Part shown: piece after piece, positions 18,610 through 26,777 of the stretch
How the letters are laid out: every line of letters starts with the position of its first letter
Numbering within the stretch: position 1 is the stretch's first letter
Source of the DNA: Desulfopila inferna
Lineage (GTDB): Bacteria > Desulfobacterota > Desulfobulbia > Desulfobulbales > Desulfocapsaceae
DNA length: 64,000 nucleotides
Direction of reading: 5' to 3'
Assembly: GCF_016919005.1 (NCBI RefSeq)
Contig: NZ_JAFFQE010000001.1
Span: forward strand, 1-64,000
Made by a program: the position numbers and the translations under genes
The notes under the pieces: model-generated
Seen by the model: only the letters and a program-made list of their open reading frames with translations
The model's database searches: none
What the model was told of the DNA's origin: nothing

Positions 18610-18650
18610 CCTATGATTACAGATGAATGCATGATTTACATCTCCATAGG
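18610..18650. promoter_or_regulatory. Nested inverted repeat upstream of P5CDH
   Basis: CCTATG ... CATAGG encloses AGATG ... CATCT, with a 13-nt centre containing ATGCAT. It lies 65 nt before the P5CDH start. It could be an operator for the neighbouring regulator or a leader hairpin; no family is recognised. Confidence 0.35.
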
Positions 18651-18714
18651 CAATACCAGGATGGGTGATTGCTGCCTATCTATAAAATGATCTATTTTAG
18701 AGAAGGAATCGGCT

Positions 18715-20355
18715 ATGAATCTACTGAACAACGCACTCATTCAAATACCGGAACCAGGCAATGAACCGGTCTATGACTATTCACCCGGAAGTAGTGAGCG
18801 GATAATACTTGAGGCGGCGCTTGCTGAGGCTGCTGCCCAGACCATCGAGATTCCGCTGATTATCGGGGGAAAAGAAATCACCACCGGAGACCTGGGAAGG
18901 GTGGTCATGCCTCATGATCACAAGCACCTGCTGGCAAATTTTCATAAGGCCGGTACCGAGGAGGTACGGATGGCTATCGATACGGCGGTATCGACTCAGG
19001 CGGAGTGGCAGTCATTGCGCTGGGAAGAGCGCTGTGCGATTTTCCTCAAAGCCGCCGATCTTCTCTCTCAGAAGTACAGATTCCTTATCAATGCCGGATC
19101 AATGCTCTCAACTTCAAAGAATGTACTGCAGGCGGAAATTGATGCGGCTTGCGAACTTATCGATTTTCTGCGTTTTAACGTGTATTTCGCTCAACAGATT
19201 TACAGGGAGCAACCTAAATCCTCACCGGGAATCTGGAATTATATGCAGTACAGGCCTCTTGAAGGCTTCGTTTTTGCGGTCACTCCTTTCAACTTTACCG
19301 CAATAGCCGGAAACTTGCCGACGGCACCCGCCATAATGGGAAATTGCGTGGTCTGGAAACCTGCCTCCTCCTGTGTCTATACTCCTTATCTTTTTATGAA
19401 AATTCTTGAAGAAGCCGGTTTGCCCGATGGAGTGATCAACTTTATCCCCGGTTCGGGAGCCAAGGTGGGGGAGATATGCCTGGCTGATCCTCATCTGGCG
19501 GGAATTCACTTCACGGGATCCACCGCAGTCTTTCAGAAGATGTGGAAAACAGTGGGAGAGAATATTGAAAAATACGAATCATATCCGCGCATAGTCGGTG
19601 AGACAGGGGGCAAGGATTTCGTTTTTGTCCACAGCAGCGCCGATGTGGAACAGGTTGTCACTGCCCTGATCCGCGGAGCCTTCGAGTACCAGGGGCAGAA
19701 ATGCTCTGCGGCCAGCCGCGCCTATATCCCGAAAAGTTTATGGCCTGAAGTAAGGAAAGGACTTGAGCGTGGATATGAGAAAATAACCATGGGTCCACCG
19801 ACGGATTTCACACATCTGGTCAATGCCGTCATTGATCGCTCTGCCTTTACTTCAATAACCAAATATATAGATCACGCCAAAAATCAGCCTGATGCCGAAG
19901 TGATCATCGGTGGCGGTTATGATGACAGTGTCGGCTACTTTATCGAGCCGACGATCATTCTCGCTCAAGATCCGAGATTCAAGACCATGGTAGAGGAAAT
20001 TTTCGGCCCGGTGCTGACAGTGTATGTTTATGAGGATGCCACATATGAAGAGACGCTTGAACTATGCGATGAGTCAACCCCATATGCACTCACCGGTGCC
20101 ATATTTGCAAGAAGGAGGGAGGCCGTTAGCCTTGCCTTGAAAAAGCTCGAGAATACCGCCGGCAATTTTTATATTAATGACAAGCCAACGGGTTCAGTGG
20201 TTGGCCAACAGCCTTTCGGCGGCGGTCGGGCTTCAGGAACCAATGACAAGGCGGGCTCTTTTACCAATCTGCTTCGCTGGGTTTCTCCAAGGACCATAAA
20301 AGAAACCTTTGTGGCTCCCACGGATTTTTCCTATCCGTTCATGAAGACTAAGTAG
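18715..20355 (+). CDS. Delta-1-pyrroline-5-carboxylate dehydrogenase (ALDH4A1-like)
   Basis: A 546-residue aldehyde dehydrogenase that oxidises glutamate-5-semialdehyde to glutamate with NAD+. The general base is Glu296 in GETGGKDF and the nucleophile Cys330 in GQKCSAASRAY, both as in P5C dehydrogenases; the cofactor loop FTGSTAVFQKMW is also present. The long N-terminus and overall pattern resemble the eukaryote/Bacteroidetes-type enzyme (TIGR01236-like) more than PutA. GAAGGAA precedes the ATG by 6 nt. It lies downstream of the AOR unit after a terminator and a dyad, so it may be transcribed separately. Confidence 0.93.
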   Translation: MNLLNNALIQIPEPGNEPVYDYSPGSSERIILEAALAEAAAQTIEIPLIIGGKEITTGDLGRVVMPHDHKHLLANFHKAGTEEVRMAIDTAVSTQAEWQSLRWEERCAIFLKAADLLSQKYRFLINAGSMLSTSKNVLQAEIDAACELIDFLRFNVYFAQQIYREQPKSSPGIWNYMQYRPLEGFVFAVTPFNFTAIAGNLPTAPAIMGNCVVWKPASSCVYTPYLFMKILEEAGLPDGVINFIPGSGAKVGEICLADPHLAGIHFTGSTAVFQKMWKTVGENIEKYESYPRIVGETGGKDFVFVHSSADVEQVVTALIRGAFEYQGQKCSAASRAYIPKSLWPEVRKGLERGYEKITMGPPTDFTHLVNAVIDRSAFTSITKYIDHAKNQPDAEVIIGGGYDDSVGYFIEPTIILAQDPRFKTMVEEIFGPVLTVYVYEDATYEETLELCDESTPYALTGAIFARRREAVSLALKKLENTAGNFYINDKPTGSVVGQQPFGGGRASGTNDKAGSFTNLLRWVSPRTIKETFVAPTDFSYPFMKTK

Positions 20356-20360
20356 AATCT

Positions 20361-20414
20361 GGTTACCCCTGAAACTCAGCATTTTCTGGTCTTGAGCTGA
20401 AGATTAGGGTAATC
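20361..20414. repeat. Short GATTACCC-bounded inverted-repeat element
   Basis: Ends read GGTTACCCC and GGGTAATC in inverted orientation, with inner CTCAGCAT and a TTGAGCTGA segment that pair imperfectly. The same end blocks in the same order (TTACCCC, TTCAGCAT, CTGG; then GAGTTGA, GATTAGGG, GTAATC) bound a 158-bp element at 50779-50936. It lies just after P5CDH and may also act as its terminator hairpin. Confidence 0.55.
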
Positions 20415-20490
20415 AGGAAGTAGAAAGAATGCTTTAGGAAATCATTTTTAACTGGAGTCTTTTCCCTTCCGGAATGTGAAAAAGTTATTG

Positions 20491-22293
20491 CTATTGCCTG
20501 AAAAATTGAAAAATCTCTTCGGCCAGTTCTTTGCCGACGCCGGGGACGGTGCCTAGTTCTTCAAGGCTTGCATGTTTGATCTTTTTCAGGCTGCCCATGG
20601 TTTTCAACAGCTGTTTCTTCCGTGCCGGACCAATACCCGGGATGTCGTCGAGTTCCGATGCCAGGGTAGATTTATTGCGAAGTTTGCGGTGGAAGGTAAT
20701 GCCGAAGCGATGCGATTCGTCGCGAATTCTCATGAGGTGCAGAAGAACGGGATCATGCGGAGCAAGCAGAATGGGATTTTTACGTCCCGGCTTATACAGT
20801 TTTTCGCCTTCCGATTCCTTTTCCTTGGCGATGCCGAGCCAGTCGAGTCGATGTTCAATCCCCAGCTCCCGAGCAATTCTGAGGGCCATGCCGAGCTGGC
20901 CTTTGCCGCCATCCACCATAAACAGATGAGGGAAATTATCTTCCTCCATTGCCCGGCTGAAGCGTCGGTGCAAAACCTCTGCCATCATGGCGTAATCATC
21001 AGGTCCTTCAACCGTGCGTATTTTGTAATGGCGGTATCTTTCCTTGGCCGGTCCTCCTTGATAAAAACAGACCAGAGAACCGACAGCCTCCTTGCCGCTT
21101 AGATTGGAAATATCGAGGCACTCTATATATTCAGGAACGGTATCGAGCTTGAGCTTTTTGATAAGTGATGTAGAGAGAGATTTCCAGGATTGTGCCTTTT
21201 TCTCTTTTTCTTCGAAAAGTTGAGCGGCATTGGTTTGCGCCATGCCGAGAAGATGGGTTCTATCGCCTCTCTGGGGAATGATAATTGACGTCTTTGCCTG
21301 TCTCAACTCAGTAAAGCGTTCAGCGAGCAGTTCCATATCCGCTACCTCAAATGGCAGGATAATCTCTTTGGGAATATTGTCGCCATGAAAATAGAACTGG
21401 TTGAGTACCTGGGATACAATAGCCTGATCATCACCGAAGGGGTCCGCCAGAAAATAACTTCTGCTGCCGCTGATCAGGCCGCCCCTGATTATCAACACCG
21501 CAATGGCCACAGCAGCATCTTCCCTGACGAAGCCGAAAACGTCCTGGTCCCAAATATGACCGGCGGAAACCACCTGCTTTTCTAGGGTCCGGGAAAGGGC
21601 GCTTATCTGGTCCCGTTTTTTGGCAGCCCGCTCGAAATCGAAGGCGGCGGAGTACTGCTTCATCTGCCTCTCCAAAGTAGCAAGAAGGTCTTTATTTTTT
21701 CCTTCCAGGATCATAATTATCCTGGCCACATTATCCATATATGATTTTTGATCGGCATGACCGGAGCAAGGCGCCAGACATTGTCCCATCTGATAATTAA
21801 GGCATGGACGTTTCCTGGTTTGCAGTTTTCCGCCCTTGCAGCGCCGTAGCGGAAACAGTTTCGATATGAGTCGCAGTGTTGCCCACATGGCCGATGAAGA
21901 GGAATACGGACCGAAATAACGCGCTCCGTCCTTTTGTCTTCGCCGCGCCATCGTCACCCGTGGCCACTTTTCCTGGACTGTGACTTTAATCAGCGGATAA
22001 TTTTTATCGTCGCGAAGGATAATATTGTATTTCGGCGCATGTTTTTTGATCAGAGAGGCTTCGAGGATAAGGGCCTCTTTTTCGGTACGGGTAATGATGG
22101 TATCGACCCTGTCTACCTGGGCGAGCATAATGGAGGTTTTGCTGTGGCTGCCGCCATTGAAACGGCTGTAGGAGGAAAGCCTTTTGACCAGGTCCTTGGC
22201 CTTGCCTACATAGAGCACCGCGGACTTGGAATCGAGCATCAGGTAGACGCCTGGGGAATGCGGTATGGAGCTGATAAGATCTTGAGAAAACAT
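20491..22293 (-). CDS. uvrC: UvrABC excinuclease subunit C
   Basis: Makes the 3' and 5' incisions in nucleotide excision repair. About 600 residues. The GIY-YIG nuclease domain is N-terminal (SPGVYLMLD, VLYVGKAKDL), followed by the Cys cluster (CKGGKLQTRKRPCLNYQMGQC, split here), the UVR motif near 205-240, the RNase H-like domain (ECLDISNLSG, FMVDGGKGQL) and C-terminal helix-hairpin-helix repeats (DDIPGIGPARK, TVPGVGKELAE). The start is placed at the ATG giving MFSQDLISSIP; the frame extends 12 codons further, and no strong Shine-Dalgarno decides it. It ends with TAG and is divergent from bzaF. Confidence 0.95.
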   Translation of the reverse strand: MFSQDLISSIPHSPGVYLMLDSKSAVLYVGKAKDLVKRLSSYSRFNGGSHSKTSIMLAQVDRVDTIITRTEKEALILEASLIKKHAPKYNIILRDDKNYPLIKVTVQEKWPRVTMARRRQKDGARYFGPYSSSSAMWATLRLISKLFPLRRCKGGKLQTRKRPCLNYQMGQCLAPCSGHADQKSYMDNVARIIMILEGKNKDLLATLERQMKQYSAAFDFERAAKKRDQISALSRTLEKQVVSAGHIWDQDVFGFVREDAAVAIAVLIIRGGLISGSRSYFLADPFGDDQAIVSQVLNQFYFHGDNIPKEIILPFEVADMELLAERFTELRQAKTSIIIPQRGDRTHLLGMAQTNAAQLFEEKEKKAQSWKSLSTSLIKKLKLDTVPEYIECLDISNLSGKEAVGSLVCFYQGGPAKERYRHYKIRTVEGPDDYAMMAEVLHRRFSRAMEEDNFPHLFMVDGGKGQLGMALRIARELGIEHRLDWLGIAKEKESEGEKLYKPGRKNPILLAPHDPVLLHLMRIRDESHRFGITFHRKLRNKSTLASELDDIPGIGPARKKQLLKTMGSLKKIKHASLEELGTVPGVGKELAEEIFQFFRQ

Positions 22294-22368
22294 TAGAAAA
22301 ATTATTTTAAAGTTTTGATTTGCGGTCAAATATTATAGTCATTGCACGGCGGCAATGCAACCAGCCTG

Positions 22369-22418
22369 GTAACTATTCAGCAAGAAGCCAAAACCGGCAG
22401 TTTTCCTTGAATAGTTAC
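22369..22418. repeat. 50-nt inverted repeat ahead of the riboswitch
   Basis: Perfect 11-nt arms GTAACTATTCA and TGAATAGTTAC enclose a second small stem (AAAAC/GTTTT). It lies in the divergent uvrC/bzaF region, before the riboswitch. No U-tract on either strand, so it is a repeat element or operator rather than a terminator. Confidence 0.45.
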
Positions 22419-22487
22419 TCAGCATGAAGAAAACCATTTTTCCACTTTACATGGAAGCATCTTTCCGGTATTGAGTGAATAAATATC

Positions 22488-22674
22488 TTGCAGGTGTCAC
22501 CAGGATGGTAAAATCGACGGTGATGAAAAGGGAATACGGTGCAAATCCGTAACGTTGGGCCGGCGCTGTAAGCGGGGACAAAAGCTGTATATACCACTGT
22601 TGCACTCATCTTGACGGTGAGAAGACGGGAAGGTTCAGCTGGAGGACGATCCGCAAGTCAGAAGACCTGCCTGT
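22488..22674 (+). ncRNA. Cobalamin (adenosylcobalamin) riboswitch
   Basis: The order of conserved blocks matches the B12 riboswitch: P1 arms gcaggt/acctgc, the core GGGAAtacGGTGcAAaTCC, ctgtaagcggggac, taCCACTG, gaagacGGGAAGGt and the B12 box GCAAGTCAGAAGACCTGCC at its 3' end. A strong terminator follows about 30 nt later, so ligand binding is expected to stop transcription before the thiC-like gene. This links that gene to corrinoid supply, not thiamine. Confidence 0.95.
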
Positions 22675-22701
22675 AAGACAAAAGACTTTGTAGTCCAGAC
22701 A

Positions 22702-22742
22702 AGTCCATGGTGGAGTTCAGCTCTTCCATGGACTTTTTTTTT
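22702..22742 (+). terminator. Riboswitch expression-platform terminator
   Basis: A 9-bp perfect stem agtccatgg/ccatggact with a 14-nt loop runs straight into nine T. The preceding gactttgtagtcc segment could pair alternatively with the 5' arm as an antiterminator. It lies 38 nt before the start codon of the thiC-like gene. Confidence 0.85.
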
Positions 22743-22780
22743 GCCCGCGGACTATCCATACTTAAAGAAGGATAACAGCA

Positions 22781-24103
22781 ATGAAAACACAGATCGAAGT
22801 GGCAAAAGAAGGCAAAATCAGCGAACAGATGAGCGCGGTCGGGGAACAGGAAGGTATTGCCGCAGAGGATATCAGGCAAAGAGTGGCAGATGGCCATATC
22901 GTCATTCCGGTGCATCCGCATAGACCGCAGCAGAAAATTGTAGGCATCGGCAAAGGCTTGCGCACTAAAGTCAATGCCTCCATCGGCACTTCATCGGATA
23001 TCTTCGATATCGATCTTGAAGTGCGAAAAGCGAAAATTGCGGAACAGGAGCAGGCTGACACCCTGATGGAGCTCTCGACCGGTGGAGATCTCGATTTAAT
23101 ACGCCGGGAGATTCTCGCAAATTGCTCACTCCCAGTAGGAAATGTTCCACTCTATCAGGCCTTTGCCGAAACCGCGGCAAAATACGGCAACCCCAATAAA
23201 CTGGAGGCCGAATATCTTTTTGAGCTGATTGAGCGGCAGCTTGAGGACGGCATCTCCTTTATGGCAATTCATTGCGGTATCAATAGATATACCATCGAAA
23301 GGCTACGCAACCAGGGCTATCGCTATGGCGGTCTGGTCTCCAAGGGCGGCACCTTCATGGTCTCCTGGATGGAATACAATAACCTTGAAAATCCCCTGTA
23401 TGAGCAGTTTGACAGGGTGTGTGCATTGATGAAAAAATATGACGCAGTGCTTTCCCTGGGCAACGGTATCCGCGCCGGAGCAATCCACGACAGCCATGAC
23501 CGGGCGCAGATGGCGGAAATGATCATAAACTGCGAATTTGCCGAACTCGGCAGGGATATGGGTTGCCAGATGATGGTGGAAGGACCCGGTCATGTGCCGC
23601 TCGACGAAATTGAAGGCAATATAATGCTGGAGAAGGCCATGAGCGGCGGGGCGCCTTATTATGTCCTGGGGCCATTGCCTGCCGATTCCGGAGCCGGTTA
23701 TGATCATATTACCGCGGCCATTGGTGCGGCAAGCTCAGCCTGGCATGGGGCCGACCTGATTTGCTACATAACGCCTGCCGAGCATCTCGCCCTGCCTAAT
23801 GAAGACGATGTCCGGGAAGGGTTGCGGGCTACCCGTCTTGCTGCGCGCATCGGCGATATCGCCAAATATCCGGAGAGGCGCCACCATGAAAAAAAAGTGG
23901 CCCTGGCCCGGCGTGATACCGACTGGAAGGAGCATTTTCAGCTGCTGATGTTTCCGGAAAAAGCCGAAGAGGTAAGGCGCAGCAGGACTCCGGAAAATAC
24001 CAGCACATGTACTATGTGCGGGGATTTTTGTGCAATGGAGAGAGGCATATCGCTCTTCAAGGATGATATCAGTTTAGAAAAGTGTCGTAACGTTCAGGAC
24101 TGA
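22781..24103 (+). CDS. bzaF: 5-hydroxybenzimidazole synthase BzaF (ThiC paralogue)
   Basis: A 440-residue radical-SAM enzyme of the ThiC superfamily. BzaF converts aminoimidazole ribotide to 5-hydroxybenzimidazole, the lower-ligand precursor of anaerobically made cobamides; ThiC makes HMP-P from the same substrate. Visible motifs are VNASIGTSSD, ELSTGGDLD, AIHCGINR, EGPGHVPLDEI and the C-terminal cluster CTMCGDFCAM (CX2CX3C). The cobalamin riboswitch decides for BzaF over ThiC; a TPP element would be expected for ThiC. The ATG follows AAGGATAACAGCA. It is alone in its transcript. A short clostridial-type ThiC is the alternative. Confidence 0.78.
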   Translation: MKTQIEVAKEGKISEQMSAVGEQEGIAAEDIRQRVADGHIVIPVHPHRPQQKIVGIGKGLRTKVNASIGTSSDIFDIDLEVRKAKIAEQEQADTLMELSTGGDLDLIRREILANCSLPVGNVPLYQAFAETAAKYGNPNKLEAEYLFELIERQLEDGISFMAIHCGINRYTIERLRNQGYRYGGLVSKGGTFMVSWMEYNNLENPLYEQFDRVCALMKKYDAVLSLGNGIRAGAIHDSHDRAQMAEMIINCEFAELGRDMGCQMMVEGPGHVPLDEIEGNIMLEKAMSGGAPYYVLGPLPADSGAGYDHITAAIGAASSAWHGADLICYITPAEHLALPNEDDVREGLRATRLAARIGDIAKYPERRHHEKKVALARRDTDWKEHFQLLMFPEKAEEVRRSRTPENTSTCTMCGDFCAMERGISLFKDDISLEKCRNVQD

Positions 24104-24105
24104 TA

Positions 24106-25719
24106 TCAGGCCAGGGCGGCATTGAACAGCTTTTTGGTATACTCCTGCCGGGGAGCGGAAAAAACTTCCGCGGCAGGACCTGCCTCGACAATATTGCCAT
24201 GCTGCATGACCACCACCTGATCGGCAAGAGCTCGAACTACTCTGAGATCATGTGAAATAAAAAGATACGTCATGTTGTATTTATCCTGCAGGCCTTGCAG
24301 TAATTTGATTATTTGCGCCTGGATCGTCATGTCCAGAGCTGAGGTTGGTTCATCGAGGACAAGAAATTGGGGACGGAGGATAACCGATCTGGCGATGGCG
24401 ATGCGCTGGCGCTGCCCCCCGGAGAATTCGTGGGGATAGCGCAGGGCCATCTCCGCTTCCAGCCCCACTTCTTCAAGTATTTCCATGACGGCGGTCCGCC
24501 GGTTGACGGCGGATATCTCCGGTGAATGGACTTTGAGTCCCTCGGCGACAATATCCTCGACAGTCAATCGCGGCGAAAGTGATGAAAAGGGATCCTGAAA
24601 GACAATCTGCATCTGTTTCCTCAATGGGCGCAGTTGCCGGTTCTGCAGACTGTCAAGCCGGTGCCCGTTGAATTGGATCTTTCCCGTGCTGCGCGTCAGC
24701 CTGAGTATGGCCATACCCAGGGTGGTTTTTCCCGAACCGGATTCGCCGACAATACCGCAGGTGGAGCCCGCGGCAATACTCAGATTAACATTATCGACAG
24801 CTTTGATGATCGTTACATCTTTTGAAAATAATCTTCTTCGCCTGCCTTTGAGGGTAAAGTGACAGTTGAGCCCCTGGGTAGTGACAAGCGGAGAACTGAA
24901 TGGTTTAGGGTCGGGTTTGGATGAGGGAATGGATTGCAGCAGCTTTATGGTGTAGTCATGTTTCGGTGCGTCGAAAATCTCTCTGGTTGTTCCATTTTCT
25001 ATGATCCTGCCATCTTTCATTATATGAACGGTATCGGCAACCTTCTGCACCAGAGGGAGATTATGGGTGATGAGGAGAATTGCCATATTGAATTCATCCT
25101 GAAGATCCTTGAGCAGCTCAAGTATCTGAGCCTGCACGGTCACATCCAGAGCGGTTGTGGGCTCGTCGGCAATGAGCAGCTTCGGCCTACAGGCTATGGC
25201 CATGGCGATCATAACCCTTTGGCGCTGGCCACCGGAAAGCTGATGCGGAAATGAGCGCAGTCTCTCTTCAGGGTTTGGTATACCTGTTCTGTCCAGCAGG
25301 CGGGCGGCTTCACGCAGAGCCTCATCGGTATTCATGGCCCTGTGCAGCATCAGCGGTTCTATAAGCTGATTACCGACGGAATAAAGAGGATTGAGGGAAG
25401 TCATCGGCTCCTGAAAGATCATGGCAACGGTATTGCCGCGCAATTTCCTGAGTTCTTCGTATTCGAAACTGAAAATATCTTTATTTTCCAGGAAGATGGA
25501 GCCTGTCTGCTTCACCGAGCTTATCTGCTCGATCAGGCGGAGAATAGAGAGGGCGGTCACGGTTTTTCCTGAACCGGATTCACCTACCAGAGCCACCGTT
25601 TCAGATCTGGCGATGGAAAAGGAAATATCGGTCAGAATCTGAGTGTAGCTTGGTGATTTTGACGATGATTCCTGTTCAAACCAGGTACAGAGTTTTTCTA
25701 TCTTCAGCAAAGTATTCAT
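24106..25719 (-). CDS. Oligopeptide-type ABC transporter, fused double ATPase (YejF-like)
   Basis: A 537-residue protein of two nucleotide-binding domains in tandem. Domain 1 (about 1-255) has [17 protein letters not shown] and [11 protein letters not shown]; domain 2 (about 275-537) has [23 protein letters not shown] and [11 protein letters not shown]. Both carry the oligopeptide/dipeptide family C-terminal signature. In YejF- or GsiA-type systems it powers uptake of peptides through two permeases and a periplasmic binding protein, none of which is here, so the partners lie elsewhere. It starts 2 nt after the acylphosphatase stop and is probably cotranscribed with it. Confidence 0.9.
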   Translation of the reverse strand: MNTLLKIEKLCTWFEQESSSKSPSYTQILTDISFSIARSETVALVGESGSGKTVTALSILRLIEQISSVKQTGSIFLENKDIFSFEYEELRKLRGNTVAMIFQEPMTSLNPLYSVGNQLIEPLMLHRAMNTDEALREAARLLDRTGIPNPEERLRSFPHQLSGGQRQRVMIAMAIACRPKLLIADEPTTALDVTVQAQILELLKDLQDEFNMAILLITHNLPLVQKVADTVHIMKDGRIIENGTTREIFDAPKHDYTIKLLQSIPSSKPDPKPFSSPLVTTQGLNCHFTLKGRRRRLFSKDVTIIKAVDNVNLSIAAGSTCGIVGESGSGKTTLGMAILRLTRSTGKIQFNGHRLDSLQNRQLRPLRKQMQIVFQDPFSSLSPRLTVEDIVAEGLKVHSPEISAVNRRTAVMEILEEVGLEAEMALRYPHEFSGGQRQRIAIARSVILRPQFLVLDEPTSALDMTIQAQIIKLLQGLQDKYNMTYLFISHDLRVVRALADQVVVMQHGNIVEAGPAAEVFSAPRQEYTKKLFNAALA

Positions 25720-25721
25720 AG

Positions 25722-25991
25722 TCAGTGAACCTGGAAATCCTTATACCGGTGGCCATCATAGCACTCCTGAACCTGTACACCGGTTACATTTGCCTGAGGC
25801 GAGCCTTCGTCGAGCCACTCGATCATCTTTTCAATATCACTTTCGCTTCCCTGGAAAACCGCCCCCACAGTGCCGTCCGGCTCATTTCTGACCCAGCCCT
25901 TGAGGGACAGTTTTTCGGCTTTCCGCCTGGTATAGTCACGGAAAAAAACTCCCTGTACACGTCCTTTTATGCGCGCATGTACTGTTTTCAT
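25722..25991 (-). CDS. acyP: Acylphosphatase
   Basis: A small cytoplasmic enzyme of 89 residues that hydrolyses acyl phosphates such as carbamoyl or acetyl phosphate. Catalytic Arg18 is in GRVQGVFFRDYT and Asn36 in GWVRNEPDGTV, both in the standard acylphosphatase signatures. The start giving MKTVHARIKG is chosen because GAGGA lies 7 nt upstream; the frame extends 18 codons further without support. Confidence 0.92.
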   Translation of the reverse strand: MKTVHARIKGRVQGVFFRDYTRRKAEKLSLKGWVRNEPDGTVGAVFQGSESDIEKMIEWLDEGSPQANVTGVQVQECYDGHRYKDFQVH

Positions 25992-26157
25992 AGTTGATTC
26001 CTCGTCTAGCAGCGGAAGAGTATAACGAAATTTTTCCAGGCTCATCCCGGCAACTTTGATGACTTTTTACGAGAGCATTGTGTATGGCACTTCTCAATCT
26101 TGAAAAGTTAACTGACCTATTCTCCGGGATATCAGATTACTGATGGGTACCCGATAG

Positions 26158-26499
26158 CTATACGATATTGTTTTGCAGAAAATTTGCAATTTCGGTATTG
26201 GCGATTTTCTCCATTTCCTTGAAGGAGATGGTCATGCCGACATCATAAGCGCTTTCGCCGAAAGCTTCAATGCGTACCTAGGTTTCAATGAGGAGCAGAG
26301 GAGGGCCCTCATGAATGGGGAGGCTGACCTGTATTCTCGAACCGATAGGCAGAGGTGCTGAATTATCAAAAAGAATGCCGCCTATGCAGATATCTTTGCT
26401 TGTTCCGGAAAAGATGGGGAAGAATCCAAGCCAAGTTCCTTGATATTGATATATCCAATGCTTAACTAGGAGATAGCGTCTTATTTCATCCTTGTACAA
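26158..26499 (-). pseudogene. PilZ-domain protein interrupted by an in-frame TAG
   Basis: Reading through a single TAG (26280-26278) gives one continuous frame of 113 sense or amber positions. The first part has RRYLLVKH and KDICIGGILF (PilZ D-x-S-x-x-G with Ser to Cys) and APLPIGSRIQVSLPI. After the stop it continues VRIEAFGESAYDVGMTISF, the expected last strands of PilZ. The arginine pair of the c-di-GMP-binding RxxxR motif is incomplete. The only start is TTG without a ribosome-binding site. A point nonsense mutation in a decaying gene is the simplest reading. Amber suppression is possible but other genes here end normally in TAG. Confidence 0.6.
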
Positions 26500-26505
26500 G
26501 AAACA

Positions 26506-26536
26506 AAGATGCGGATCAGATAATGATCCGCATCTT
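26506..26536 (-). terminator. Terminator of the AOR 2 operon
   Basis: A 13-bp perfect stem (aagatgcggatca/tgatccgcatctt) with a 5-nt loop lies 16 nt after the MoaD-like stop. On the minus strand it runs into TTTGTTTCTT. Confidence 0.8.
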
Positions 26537-26552
26537 CGATGAAGGCGGGAGA

Positions 26553-26777
26553 TCAGCCGCCACCGATCAAGGGAAAGATGCCCAGAGAGTCATTTTCATG
26601 CAACATCGTCTCATGCCGGCAGTGGCGATTATTGATCATAGTGACGCCTACTTCATCCGGGTTGATGTCCAGCTGGTTGATCACTTGCAGCACCGAGACC
26701 GGCTGGTCAAATTCGAACACCTTTACTTTAAAACGGTTCTCCCGGAAAAAGGCAAAAAGTTTTACTTCAACCTTCAT
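26553..26777 (-). CDS. MoaD-like ubiquitin-fold protein paired with AOR 2
   Basis: A 74-residue beta-grasp protein ending in IGGG, giving the Gly-Gly needed for thiocarboxylate formation. It starts in a TAATG overlap with the AOR stop and is the last gene of the operon. By family it should serve pyranopterin assembly for the neighbouring AOR. It differs clearly from the copy near 18.3 kb, so each AOR has its own partner. Confidence 0.82.
   Translation of the reverse strand: MKVEVKLFAFFRENRFKVKVFEFDQPVSVLQVINQLDINPDEVGVTMINNRHCRHETMLHENDSLGIFPLIGGG

Noticed and set aside
22781-24103. Annotating the gene as thiamine ThiC
   Set aside because: The leader is a cobalamin riboswitch, not a TPP riboswitch, and no thiamine genes are near. 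ThiC remains an alternative noted in the entry.
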